The position numbers were made by a program, and so were the translations under genes. Source: Variimorphobacter saccharofermentans (GTDB lineage Bacteria > Bacillota > Clostridia > Lachnospirales > Lachnospiraceae). From it: a stretch of DNA of 64,000 nucleotides. Within the stretch, counting starts at the first letter, position 1, and each line of letters begins with the position of its first letter. Of the stretch, positions 26,786 to 35,013 are shown piece by piece. The DNA lies in NCBI RefSeq assembly GCF_014174405.1, contig NZ_JACEGA010000001.1, forward strand, positions 1,827,001-1,891,000. Reading direction: 5' to 3'. The notes beneath the pieces are model-generated. The model saw nothing but the letters and a program-made list of their open reading frames with translations, was not told the origin of the DNA and did not search any database.

Positions 26786-28237
26786 TTATAATTCAATAGG
26801 TTCAAATCTTAACCGTATATATGGTAGCTTTTTTATTACGGTATAATAGTTTTCTGCCCAATCATCACCCTGGGACGGATCATTCTCACCGGTAGCCGGA
26901 GGGGCAAAGAGATTCAATCTCAATTCACAGGGACCATTCAGCTTCTTATCAAAAAAGGCAGGCATTAGATCAATCATTTTCACACCGGGAGCTTTATAGA
27001 ACCAGTGATCATTTATTTCCATCATTAGATTCAGATCCTGCAGCTCCTCATCAAAGTTCACCTCTGCGAAGACGGGATCTTTTTCAAAATGAAGAGGTAT
27101 GGAGAGACCGGTAGAATCCTCGGAGCAGCCCCAGCGTAGCTTTACTGGAAAGGACAGTTCTTCTCCCACGGTGAAGACCGGTTTAAAGTAGTCGTCATGG
27201 ATAATTTCCTTATAGGCTTGTAAAGCAGGTTGCTCAACTCCAACTTCTTTGTTATTAGGATCGGTTATTTCCAGACCGAGACGACCGTCATCACGGAACT
27301 GATAGAAGGTAAAACCGGAGAACCAGGTAGCCGGTTCGTCTTTCAGCATCTTGCAGAACTCCTGGATCATCTTAACCTGGTCGTAGGGCCCGGTTACATC
27401 TCCGTCTGCATTGAATTCGGACATTACCATAGGTTTCGTAATTCCTCCACACAGATAAGAAAAACGCTCAAAGCTGCGTTTCGTCAGCTCATATATCTTC
27501 TGTACGGTATGTCTATTATGGGAGGTTCCGCCACGTTCTGCAACATCGTAAGGCCATCCCCAATGCAATGCCATATATTTATCTACGGACCAGATGTCCG
27601 TATGGCGAACCGCTTCTGTGAATTCCTTCTCTTTCTCCATCTCTTCCTTTTCCAGGTCTTCAATACCACCGATACAAAGTATGGTTTTCACGTTAGGAGC
27701 ATACTCCTTTATAATCTTGTGAAAGCGTACAAAGAAATCCGCTACCTCTTGATAGGTACAACGTCTGTTAAAGGAAAACCAATCGCCGGTAGCTTCATGG
27801 TTTATTCGTAAGAACATGGGGCCAAAGGTTGTTAAATCCTGAGCAATTGCAATCAAGTGATCATCCGTTACGTTTGGATCTATTGTCATGGTTAATATTA
27901 CATCCTGTCCATGTCTTCTAATGTCTCTCATATAGGGAAAGGGTTCCTCATCACGATTACCGTTTAGCCCACCCTTATAGGTAAAATAATCATCATAGGG
28001 GTAATCCCAGGCAAAGGTTACATTTGGGTTCGCATGAACAACACTTGCCCGGCCTGGCCAGCCTTTGTCCAAAGGATAGTAGCAGTACATTATATTAACC
28101 GCCCTATGAGGTCTACCCAATTTACGAAGAATATAGTCCTGATTTACATAATTTCCCCTCTCGCTACCATCACTAAGATCTACGGCACATTTAGCCGGTC
28201 CCATATGGAGATGGTATGCCTTTAACTCATTACTCAT
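26786..28237 (-). CDS. Clan GH-A-type (TIM-barrel) glycoside hydrolase-like protein
   Basis: This 483-residue protein has no signal peptide. The first 340 residues read as a beta/alpha barrel with two acidic residues placed as in clan GH-A: FLRINHEATGDW near residue 144 (likely acid/base Glu) and MVMSEFNADGD near 270 (likely nucleophile Glu). The pattern is closest to GH26-like mannanases, but I cannot fix the family. The C-terminal 120 residues look like a beta-rich accessory domain. The start follows GAGGAGG. It is a lone gene with its own upstream region. Being cytosolic, it may act on imported oligosaccharides. Confidence 0.6.
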   Translation of the reverse strand: MSNELKAYHLHMGPAKCAVDLSDGSERGNYVNQDYILRKLGRPHRAVNIMYCYYPLDKGWPGRASVVHANPNVTFAWDYPYDDYFTYKGGLNGNRDEEPFPYMRDIRRHGQDVILTMTIDPNVTDDHLIAIAQDLTTFGPMFLRINHEATGDWFSFNRRCTYQEVADFFVRFHKIIKEYAPNVKTILCIGGIEDLEKEEMEKEKEFTEAVRHTDIWSVDKYMALHWGWPYDVAERGGTSHNRHTVQKIYELTKRSFERFSYLCGGITKPMVMSEFNADGDVTGPYDQVKMIQEFCKMLKDEPATWFSGFTFYQFRDDGRLGLEITDPNNKEVGVEQPALQAYKEIIHDDYFKPVFTVGEELSFPVKLRWGCSEDSTGLSIPLHFEKDPVFAEVNFDEELQDLNLMMEINDHWFYKAPGVKMIDLMPAFFDKKLNGPCELRLNLFAPPATGENDPSQGDDWAENYYTVIKKLPYIRLRFEPIEL

Positions 28238-28322
28238 TTGTAATCCTCCTCATCAAATATTGCTATCAAAGTATATCATAATGGAAATTGCTAGACAATA
28301 GCATGCACGAAGAAGAAATAGG

Positions 28323-28369
28323 ATAATACATTTTTTCCATGATATAGTACAAAAATGGAAGTGTATTAT
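28323..28369 (+). promoter_or_regulatory. Inverted-repeat candidate operator upstream of larB
   Basis: ATAATACA (28323-28330) and TGTATTAT (28362-28369) are perfect inverted repeats, and inside them TTCCAT (28335-28340) faces ATGGAA (28355-28360). The centre holds ATATAGTAC. It lies about 95 bases before the larB start and could bind a metal-responsive repressor. The pattern is not the usual NikR box. Confidence 0.45.
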
Positions 28370-28462
28370 TTCATGTTTTGATGTAGATATTTTTTGATTT
28401 TACAAGTATAATAAATTTAGTTTTGAGAAAACATGATTGGAACGATTTATCAGGAGGCTGCC

Positions 28463-29218
28463 TTGGATATTCATAAAATATTGGAACAAGTGAAAAATAA
28501 TGAGATAGAATTGAAGGAAGCAGAGGAACTTTTAAAGAAGATGCCCTATGAGGATTTGGGTTTTGCAAAATTGGATCATCACAGATCATTACGATCCGGT
28601 TTTGGTGAGGTCGTATATTGTCAGGGGAAATCCAATGAACAGCTGCTTCGTATTTATGAGCGTTTATATGAACAGGATAGAAATGTTCTTGGAACAAGGG
28701 CCAGCAGGGAACAATATGAGCTGGTGAAAAAGTATTTTCCTAAGGTTCAATATGATTCGGTTTCTCGAATTCTCTCTATACGCAGTAAGGAGCAAGAGGA
28801 GTATCAATTAATAGGCTGTATCGCAGTATGCACCGGAGGAACCTCCGATATTCCTGTTGCAGAGGAAGCTGCCCAAACTGCAGAATTCTTTGGAAGCCAG
28901 GTACTTCGTATCTATGATGTTGGGATTGCCGGCTTACATCGGTTATTATCAAAACTAGACGAGATACGATCAGCAAACTGTATCATAGCAGTAGCCGGTA
29001 TGGAAGGCGCACTCGGTGGTGTGATAGCTGGATTGGTGGATAAGCCGGTGATTGCGGTACCAACCTCTATCGGATATGGTGCGAATTTTGGAGGAGTATC
29101 CGCATTACTTACCATGCTGAATTCCTGTGCAGAAGGACTCTCGGTCGTAAATATAGACAATGGCTTTGGAGCAGGCTATCTCGCTACCCAGATTAATCGT
29201 CTGGCGTGTAATAAATAA
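28463..29218 (+). CDS. larB: Nickel-pincer cofactor carboxylase/hydrolase LarB
   Basis: This 251-residue protein is of the PurE-like LarB family. LarB carboxylates the pyridinium ring of nicotinic acid adenine dinucleotide and hydrolyses the phosphoanhydride, the first step of nickel-pincer cofactor synthesis. It shows DHHRSLRSGFGEVVYCQGKS, TRASREQYELV, and the PurE-like core VCTGGTSDIPVAEEAAQTAE and AGMEGALGGVIAGL. I chose the TTG at 28463, five bases after AGGAGG (28452-28457), over the ATG at 28433, which lacks a ribosome site. It leads a nickel uptake operon. Confidence 0.92.
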   Translation: MDIHKILEQVKNNEIELKEAEELLKKMPYEDLGFAKLDHHRSLRSGFGEVVYCQGKSNEQLLRIYERLYEQDRNVLGTRASREQYELVKKYFPKVQYDSVSRILSIRSKEQEEYQLIGCIAVCTGGTSDIPVAEEAAQTAEFFGSQVLRIYDVGIAGLHRLLSKLDEIRSANCIIAVAGMEGALGGVIAGLVDKPVIAVPTSIGYGANFGGVSALLTMLNSCAEGLSVVNIDNGFGAGYLATQINRLACNK

Positions 29219-29314
29219 CCTGAGAGATGGCAAGGTATAAGTGATTGATATACAAAGTATTATATCTTTTGATTTGATATAGTGAATAGGTACATCGGAA
29301 GGAGAATGAATGAT

Positions 29315-30340
29315 ATGCATATGTCGGATGCGTTGGTATCAGTGGCGGTTGGTGGAAGCATGACAGCAGTTTCCACAGGTGCAATAGGATATAGTATCAG
29401 GAAACTGAGAATAACAGATACAGAGGATAAGAAGATTCCTATGATGGGAGTTATGGGAGCGTTTATCTTTGCCGGACAGATGATTAATTTTACGATTCCA
29501 GTAGTAGGGTCCAGTGGACATATTGGAGGAGGAATATTGCTGGCGGCACTCTTGGGGCCTTATCCAGCGTTGATTACTTTGGCATCCGTATTATTGGTAC
29601 AATGCCTTTTCTTTGCAGATGGTGGATTACTGGCTCTCGGATGTAATATTTTCAATATGGGAGTGATACCGTGTCTATTGGTATATCCGCTCATATATAA
29701 GCCGATTCTAAAGAGAAAAATAAGTTCGAGAAGGATCACCACTGCATCCATACTTGCGGTTGTAGCAGGATTACAGCTTGGTGCGTTTGCCGTGGTTCTG
29801 GAGACAGTACTCTCAGGAATCAGCGAAATTCCATTCCGTGAGTTTATTTTATTCATGCAACCCATTCATTTGGCAATTGGTATTGTGGAAGGAATAATAA
29901 CTTCAGCTGTTCTTATATTTGTATATCATTTGCGTCAAGATATGTTGGAGCTGGATTTTGGAGTTACTTCGAAGGACAGTATAAGTAGAAATAAGGTTAT
30001 CATCATATTTCTACTAGCATCGCTTCTAATCGGTGGCGGGTTATCCCTATATGCGTCTACTAAGCCAGACGGACTGGAATGGTCAATTGAGAAAGTAACA
30101 GAGCAGACAGAATTAGTGTCTAAAGGAGAAATCCATGCAGCAACTGAGAAGGTTCAAGAAGCCACTTCTATAATGCCGGATTACTCCTTTTCATCAGAAG
30201 AAATGTCAGATAGTCCTATAGGAACAAGCTTATCGGGAATTATCGGAGGATTGATTACATTAATCATGGCTGTAAGTATCGGGATTGTGATTATGATGTA
30301 TAAAAGAGTAAGACGTTCCCGAACGATGACGGAAGGCTAA
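29315..30340 (+). CDS. nikMN: ECF nickel transporter substrate-binding membrane subunit (NikMN/CbiM-like)
   Basis: This 341-residue membrane protein combines a CbiM/NikM domain (about 1-215) with a C-terminal NikN-like part (an extracytoplasmic stretch, about 240-300, then a last helix). The start at 29315 gives Met-His at the N-terminus, as in NikM and CbiM, where the terminal amine and His2 bind the metal. It also suits the GGAAGGAG site 10 bases upstream better than the ATG at 29306. The helices include the conserved GSSGHIGGGILLAALLGP region. Position between larB and transporter genes argues for nickel, not cobalt. Confidence 0.87.
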   Translation: MHMSDALVSVAVGGSMTAVSTGAIGYSIRKLRITDTEDKKIPMMGVMGAFIFAGQMINFTIPVVGSSGHIGGGILLAALLGPYPALITLASVLLVQCLFFADGGLLALGCNIFNMGVIPCLLVYPLIYKPILKRKISSRRITTASILAVVAGLQLGAFAVVLETVLSGISEIPFREFILFMQPIHLAIGIVEGIITSAVLIFVYHLRQDMLELDFGVTSKDSISRNKVIIIFLLASLLIGGGLSLYASTKPDGLEWSIEKVTEQTELVSKGEIHAATEKVQEATSIMPDYSFSSEEMSDSPIGTSLSGIIGGLITLIMAVSIGIVIMMYKRVRRSRTMTEG

Positions 30341-30370
30341 TATAGGATATCATTAAGGAATGTGGAAATT

Positions 30371-31183
30371 ATGTCAGAAATGAAGAAAACATTTGGTCAG
30401 GTTACGGCGTTGGAGGAATTGGCGGGATTAAATAGCCCGTTTCACCGTATACAAGCCTCTGCGAAAATAATTGTAACCGTAATCTATCTGGTTATGGTGA
30501 TATCATGGAAACAGGGTGAAGTAAGCGGATTATTGCCGTATATCCTATATCCGGTCATCGTAACAGCATTGGCAGAATTGCCTATTAGATTATTATTCCG
30601 GCGTTTGGTAGTAGCGCTTCCATTTACTGTACTAGCAGGTCTTTCTAATCTGTTTCTCAGCCGGGAGATAGTGTTTTCTATTGGAAGCATTGGTATTACG
30701 GAAGGAATGATGTCCTTTTGCTCACTTCTAATAAAAAGTTTACTTACAGTAATGGCAGTACTATTATTAATAGCTACAACCCGTATGGATGATTTATCTT
30801 ATGCGTTACTTCGGTTTCATATCCCCTCTATATTCGTCATGCAATTTATGATGATGTATCGATACCTTTTTGTTCTGATGGAGGAGGCCTCAGTGATGTA
30901 CCATGCATATATTCTCAGAGCGCCGAGAGAAAAAGGTATCAAACTGAAGGATATGGGACCTTTTATTGGACAATTAGTTATACGAAGCATTGACAGGGCT
31001 GAACGGGTTTATCATGCCATGAAATGTCGCGGGTTTAGCGGAAATATTACGCTTTCAGATAACAACAGGATGTCGAAGATGGACTGGCTCTATCTGTTGC
31101 TTGTGGGAGGTTTGTTCCTTTTCATGCGTTTGATCAATTTAAGTGAATGGATCGGGCGGATGTATTTTAAAATATTATCCTAA
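30371..31183 (+). CDS. nikQ: ECF transporter T component (NikQ/CbiQ-like)
   Basis: This 270-residue polytopic membrane protein links the substrate-binding subunit to the ATPase. Several helices and the CbiQ-type coupling motifs are present: YHAYILRAPREKG near 180 and YHAMKCRGFSG near 220 (Ala-Arg-Gly type). It lies 30 bases after nikMN. The ATG at 30371 is preferred over the GTG at 30362. It is part of the same nickel uptake system. Confidence 0.87.
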   Translation: MSEMKKTFGQVTALEELAGLNSPFHRIQASAKIIVTVIYLVMVISWKQGEVSGLLPYILYPVIVTALAELPIRLLFRRLVVALPFTVLAGLSNLFLSREIVFSIGSIGITEGMMSFCSLLIKSLLTVMAVLLLIATTRMDDLSYALLRFHIPSIFVMQFMMMYRYLFVLMEEASVMYHAYILRAPREKGIKLKDMGPFIGQLVIRSIDRAERVYHAMKCRGFSGNITLSDNNRMSKMDWLYLLLVGGLFLFMRLINLSEWIGRMYFKILS

Positions 31184-31209
31184 ATATACCGATATGATTG
31201 GAGTAAAAT

Positions 31210-31938
31210 ATGCTGAAGATAGAAAAGCTTAGTGTCAGATATTCAGATGGCAATCAAGTAATTACGAATCTGAGTTTCACTGCCCGGGAGGGCGAGACTG
31301 TGGGTATTGTCGGAGCTAATGGCGCAGGGAAGTCAACCCTTCTTTCTGCTATTGTCGGCATACTGCTTCCCAGCGAGGGAAGAATTGAGGTAAACGGAAT
31401 ACCGGTGGACAAGAGAAGTATCAAACAGATACGGGAACAGGTAGGAGTCGTATTTCAAAACCCAGATGATCAGTTGTTTTTATCCAATGTATATGATGAT
31501 ATAGCCTTTGGACTGAGAAATTATGGGGTTGATGAGAAAAGAATAGAAGAAAAGGTTGATCGGGTATTGGAGCAATTGGACGTGGCACGACTTAAGAGAG
31601 GCAATTCCCACAAGCTTTCCGGTGGGGAAAAGCGTATCATAGCCATTGCAACCATCCTGGTGATGGAGCCCTCCATTATTCTATTTGATGAACCAACCTC
31701 CTTTCTGGATCCGAAGACACGAAGAAAATTAATAGAATTGCTAAAAAGTATTCCTGTCACAAAGCTCATAGCCACACATGATCTGGATATGGCACTGGAA
31801 CTTTGCGACAGAGTATTAGTATTAAAGGATGGGAAGATATATGCAGAGGGATCGGCGAAGCAAATCCTTGCCGATAAGGATATCATGGAGGAAGCAGGGC
31901 TGGAGTTACCCTTTTGCCTGCAGTCTATCCCAGATTAA
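31210..31938 (+). CDS. nikO: ECF transporter ATP-binding protein (NikO/CbiO-like)
   Basis: This 242-residue ABC ATPase powers nickel import. It shows Walker A GANGAGKSTLL, the Q-loop VFQNPDDQLF, the signature KLSGGEKRIIAIA, Walker B IILFDEPTSFLD and the switch His in IATHDLDMA. The VFQNPDDQ form is typical of ECF-type CbiO/EcfA proteins. It ends 13 bases from the convergent larE gene. The start follows TTGGAG. Confidence 0.92.
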   Translation: MLKIEKLSVRYSDGNQVITNLSFTAREGETVGIVGANGAGKSTLLSAIVGILLPSEGRIEVNGIPVDKRSIKQIREQVGVVFQNPDDQLFLSNVYDDIAFGLRNYGVDEKRIEEKVDRVLEQLDVARLKRGNSHKLSGGEKRIIAIATILVMEPSIILFDEPTSFLDPKTRRKLIELLKSIPVTKLIATHDLDMALELCDRVLVLKDGKIYAEGSAKQILADKDIMEEAGLELPFCLQSIPD

Positions 31939-31951
31939 TATAATTCATTCA

Positions 31952-32866
31952 TTACAAGGAATGATCAATGTTAATATCCATACTACCGGAGCGAAAGCCC
32001 TCCAAATCCAGTGTGATATAGGAGAAGCCAAGCTCCTTTAATTTTGATACGATCACATCCTGAAGCTCTATGAATTTCATAAAATCACACCGGTCAACCT
32101 CTATTCGAAGAATGTCCTGATGTAACCGTAACCGGACATTATAGAAACCAAAAGTCTTAATATATTGCTCCCCGCGGTCAATCCGTTCCAGTATCTTAAA
32201 ATCAAGTGTGGTTCCATAGGGCAGTCTCGTTGCCAGACAGGGAGCAGATGGTCTGTCCGAAGAGGAAATCCCCAGAGCAGTTGCTGCGGTACGTATCTGT
32301 GCTTTCGTAATAGAAAGCTCCAGAAGCGGACTGTGAATTCCCAGTTCCTTTAACGCTTTCATACCGGGACGGTAACTATCTTTATCATCATAATTCGTTC
32401 CGTCTATCAGATAGTAATATCCCTCCTGCTGTGCATATTCAATTAAAGTCCGAAAGAGCAGCTTCTTACAACGATAACAGCGATCAATGGGGTTGTGCAA
32501 TATAGTAGGGTCGGAGAATTCATCTACAGGAATAGTTTTATGGATAGCACCGAAAGTGGAGGCAATTGCCCTGGCTTTCTCCAAATCTCCGTGAGGATGC
32601 AGCTTCGTCTCAAATGTCACCGCTAATATTTTATGATTAGTTTTTTTGCCAATTTCACAAGCAATTTTCAGTAACAGACTACTATCAACACCACCGGAGA
32701 AAGCAATGCAGATGCCTTCTTCCATATGCTGTTCCATATAAGTCTCCAGAGCTTGAATCGTAGCGGTTGTTTGTATATCCGTTTGCATACTTGACTGTAT
32801 ACTAGTTTGTATACCCTTATGTTTGTTAGAAGAATTCTCAGGTGCAATATGGGATAATGGGTTCAT
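31952..32866 (-). CDS. larE: Nickel-pincer cofactor sulfur transferase LarE
   Basis: This 304-residue PP-loop enzyme converts the LarB product to its dithio form. The PP-loop is AFSGGVDSSLLLK near residue 60. DRCYRCKKLLF and SAPCLATRLPYG supply three cysteines, a pattern like the cluster-bearing LarE of Thermotoga, which would recycle sulfur through an Fe-S cluster rather than sacrifice its own Cys; this is inferred. I chose the ATG at 32866 after AAAGGAAGAG. A longer frame to 32965 runs into larC and lacks a ribosome site. It lies 25 bases after larC. Confidence 0.9.
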   Translation of the reverse strand: MNPLSHIAPENSSNKHKGIQTSIQSSMQTDIQTTATIQALETYMEQHMEEGICIAFSGGVDSSLLLKIACEIGKKTNHKILAVTFETKLHPHGDLEKARAIASTFGAIHKTIPVDEFSDPTILHNPIDRCYRCKKLLFRTLIEYAQQEGYYYLIDGTNYDDKDSYRPGMKALKELGIHSPLLELSITKAQIRTAATALGISSSDRPSAPCLATRLPYGTTLDFKILERIDRGEQYIKTFGFYNVRLRLHQDILRIEVDRCDFMKFIELQDVIVSKLKELGFSYITLDLEGFRSGSMDINIDHSL

Positions 32867-32891
32867 TTGTTCTCTTCCTTTACTGTAAGTA

Positions 32892-34334
32892 TTAATCTTC
32901 AAGCTGTTGCTCTGCATAGGATTGAACCATGCGATACATGGATTGATAATCCATATCGGATGCAATACAAAGCGATTTTATATCTTCGAATTCCGGATAT
33001 AGGTATTGATGTCCATTATAGCTACATACCTTTACAGTACATTGACCATAAGGAGTGGATACCGTATGAGACTCTCTGGAAAGAGTGGAACGCATAACCT
33101 CTGTTCTGCGGATTCCGATTGTAGTAGTATGAGTGAACAGAATATCCTCCATAGCCGCTATTTTATCTTCTGCACAGAGGACTCCCATTAGATATGCCGG
33201 TCGGTTCTTCTTCATATAAATCGGTGTATAATATACATCCTTCGCTCCACGTTCCAGTAGGAGCTCCATGGCAAAGGATAAGGCTTCCCCGCTACAATCA
33301 TCGATATTCGCCTCCAGCACCCAGACAGTATCCGTGGGAACGGTTGACATAGTTGAGGTATCTTCTATCAACATGGCACGTAGAATACTAGGTACTTCAT
33401 ATTCACGTTTCCCGCCACCGAGCCCGATCTTCATCACTTTGAAGCTCTGGGGTAAAGTATTGCTAGTTCGAATCGCAGCAACAATTGCCGCTCCAGTAGG
33501 AGTTATCAGTTCTCCTTTCATGGATGTGATATGGAGTGGTAACTGATATGCGGAGGAGATGTTCACGACAGCAGGGACAGGGATGGGAAGGATACCGTGC
33601 TGACAGCGTATCTGCCCTGTGCCTTCATAAAGCTCGGATACAATAACCTCGGTTATATTCAGGTTATCCAGGCAGATGGCAGTAGCTACAATATCAACGA
33701 TGGAATCAATGGCACCAACCTCATGAAAATGAACCTCTTCAATGGGTTTTCCATGTGCTTTCGCTTCAGCCTCGGCAACAATACGGAAAATCCTCTTGGC
33801 GATTTCCTTTGCATGGGGTGTAATGGAAGAGTGCTCGATAATTTCATTAATATCATGAAGATTACGGTGCTCATGATGACCAAGATGTAAGGTATTATGA
33901 TTATGTCGTAACGTTGCATGGTCAACATGTAGATCGGCATGAGCATGATCGTGGGTATGATGATCATGATCGTGTTCATGTTCGTGGTTGTATTCGTGGT
34001 CATGATTGTGATCATGAGGATGCTCATGAATATGATCATGATTATGATGATGGCTGAGGGTGTGCTCGTGATTATTGACATGATTTTCATTGTTGTCGAG
34101 ATGATGCTCGTGGGAATGAGAATGTTCATTCCCTTCCAAAATTACATCGAAATCACAGACTTCAATGCTATTTCTAGTCTTTCTGCTTATCACAACACGA
34201 TATCCATCCACATTCAGACTTTTTAAACCATCCATTAAAACCTTCTGATCTGCACCAAGATCCAACAGCGCAGCGACTGTCATATCACCACTGATACCAG
34301 AATAACATTCCAGATATAATTTACTTTTTTTCAT
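32892..34334 (-). CDS. larC: Nickel insertase LarC with a very long His-rich insert
   Basis: This 480-residue protein is the CTP-dependent LarC type that places nickel in the pincer cofactor. The N-terminus is LYLECYSGISGDMTVAALLDLGA. Residues about 70-160 are dominated by His, Asp, Glu and Asn (HHHNHDHIHEHPHDHNHDH and more). The catalytic core follows with HFHEVGAIDSIVDIVATAI near 205 and the C-terminal half with LEANIDDCSGEALSFAMELL near 350. In Lactobacillus plantarum LarC needs a programmed frameshift; here it is one open frame. The His-rich insert probably stores or delivers nickel. Confidence 0.93.
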   Translation of the reverse strand: MKKSKLYLECYSGISGDMTVAALLDLGADQKVLMDGLKSLNVDGYRVVISRKTRNSIEVCDFDVILEGNEHSHSHEHHLDNNENHVNNHEHTLSHHHNHDHIHEHPHDHNHDHEYNHEHEHDHDHHTHDHAHADLHVDHATLRHNHNTLHLGHHEHRNLHDINEIIEHSSITPHAKEIAKRIFRIVAEAEAKAHGKPIEEVHFHEVGAIDSIVDIVATAICLDNLNITEVIVSELYEGTGQIRCQHGILPIPVPAVVNISSAYQLPLHITSMKGELITPTGAAIVAAIRTSNTLPQSFKVMKIGLGGGKREYEVPSILRAMLIEDTSTMSTVPTDTVWVLEANIDDCSGEALSFAMELLLERGAKDVYYTPIYMKKNRPAYLMGVLCAEDKIAAMEDILFTHTTTIGIRRTEVMRSTLSRESHTVSTPYGQCTVKVCSYNGHQYLYPEFEDIKSLCIASDMDYQSMYRMVQSYAEQQLED

Positions 34335-34609
34335 AGATTATTCTCACTTTCCGTTTTAATATTTATAGAAATATACTGATTAAACACAAATTATGTATAC
34401 CGATTATTATATCATTGTAAGAGAAATTTAAGCAATACAAATAAGATTCTGATAGAGGGTTGGGACTGTATATTGTAGAGAAATAAAATAGTGTTGTATG
34501 GTACTATGATGGATTTATTATATACTAATCTGTTATATTTGGTTTACTTTCTTCTCTCTACATAGTATAATTAAAAAGCAGTTATACATATGGGAGGGAC
34601 GGACATTAC

Positions 34610-34852
34610 ATGTTAAAAATATTTATTTGCCCACAATGCTATAATTTTCGTATTGTATCAAGAAAGCCGGATGCCACATGTTTTCACTGCGGTTCCTCTT
34701 TGAATAAATGTAATTTAGAATATATTGAATACATGAATATGTCAGAAGAAGAACGGATTTCCTTTAAGGAAGATTACAAAAAAAGAATGAAGCTCTACAA
34801 GGACAAGCTAGATCATATGCTTCAAGATAAACCTTTAAATGATAGAACCTGA
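34610..34852 (+). CDS. Small zinc-ribbon protein of unknown function
   Basis: This 80-residue protein begins with a CPQC ... CFHC pair (Cys near 8, 11, 24, 27), a simple zinc ribbon. A charged helix follows (SEEERISFKEDYKKRMKLYKDK). A clear TGGGAGGGACGG ribosome site precedes the start. I do not recognise the family. It is likely a small cytosolic zinc-binding protein and may not be related to the lar genes, which are read the other way. Confidence 0.65.
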   Translation: MLKIFICPQCYNFRIVSRKPDATCFHCGSSLNKCNLEYIEYMNMSEEERISFKEDYKKRMKLYKDKLDHMLQDKPLNDRT

Positions 34853-34932
34853 TATATGGAAGCATTGACTTCTGTTCTTTGGGTTCTTTTTTATGCTTCA
34901 AAAATACCAGCTTATTGATATAGTTATCTCAC

Positions 34933-34956
34933 AAAGCGAATTATCAATTCGCTTTT
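34933..34956 (+). terminator. Terminator before the polysaccharide locus
   Basis: The perfect 10-bp stem AAAGCGAATT / AATTCGCTTT with a three-base loop is followed by TG and mixed bases. It separates the zinc-ribbon gene from the first glycosyltransferase gene. Confidence 0.7.
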
Positions 34957-35013
34957 GTTATGAAAGAGTTGTTGAGAGTAATTATATAGACGCGTATGAC
35001 TTATGGAGGATAT

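Noticed and set aside
33880..34130. Repeat array resembling a CRISPR or tandem DNA repeat
   Set aside because: The short repeated triplets are codons for His and Asp; there are no spacers of constant length.
33597..34226. Met/Ile-rich open frames on both strands opposite or within larC
   Set aside because: They are shadows of the His-codon repeats of larC; CAT/ATG repeats create false open frames.
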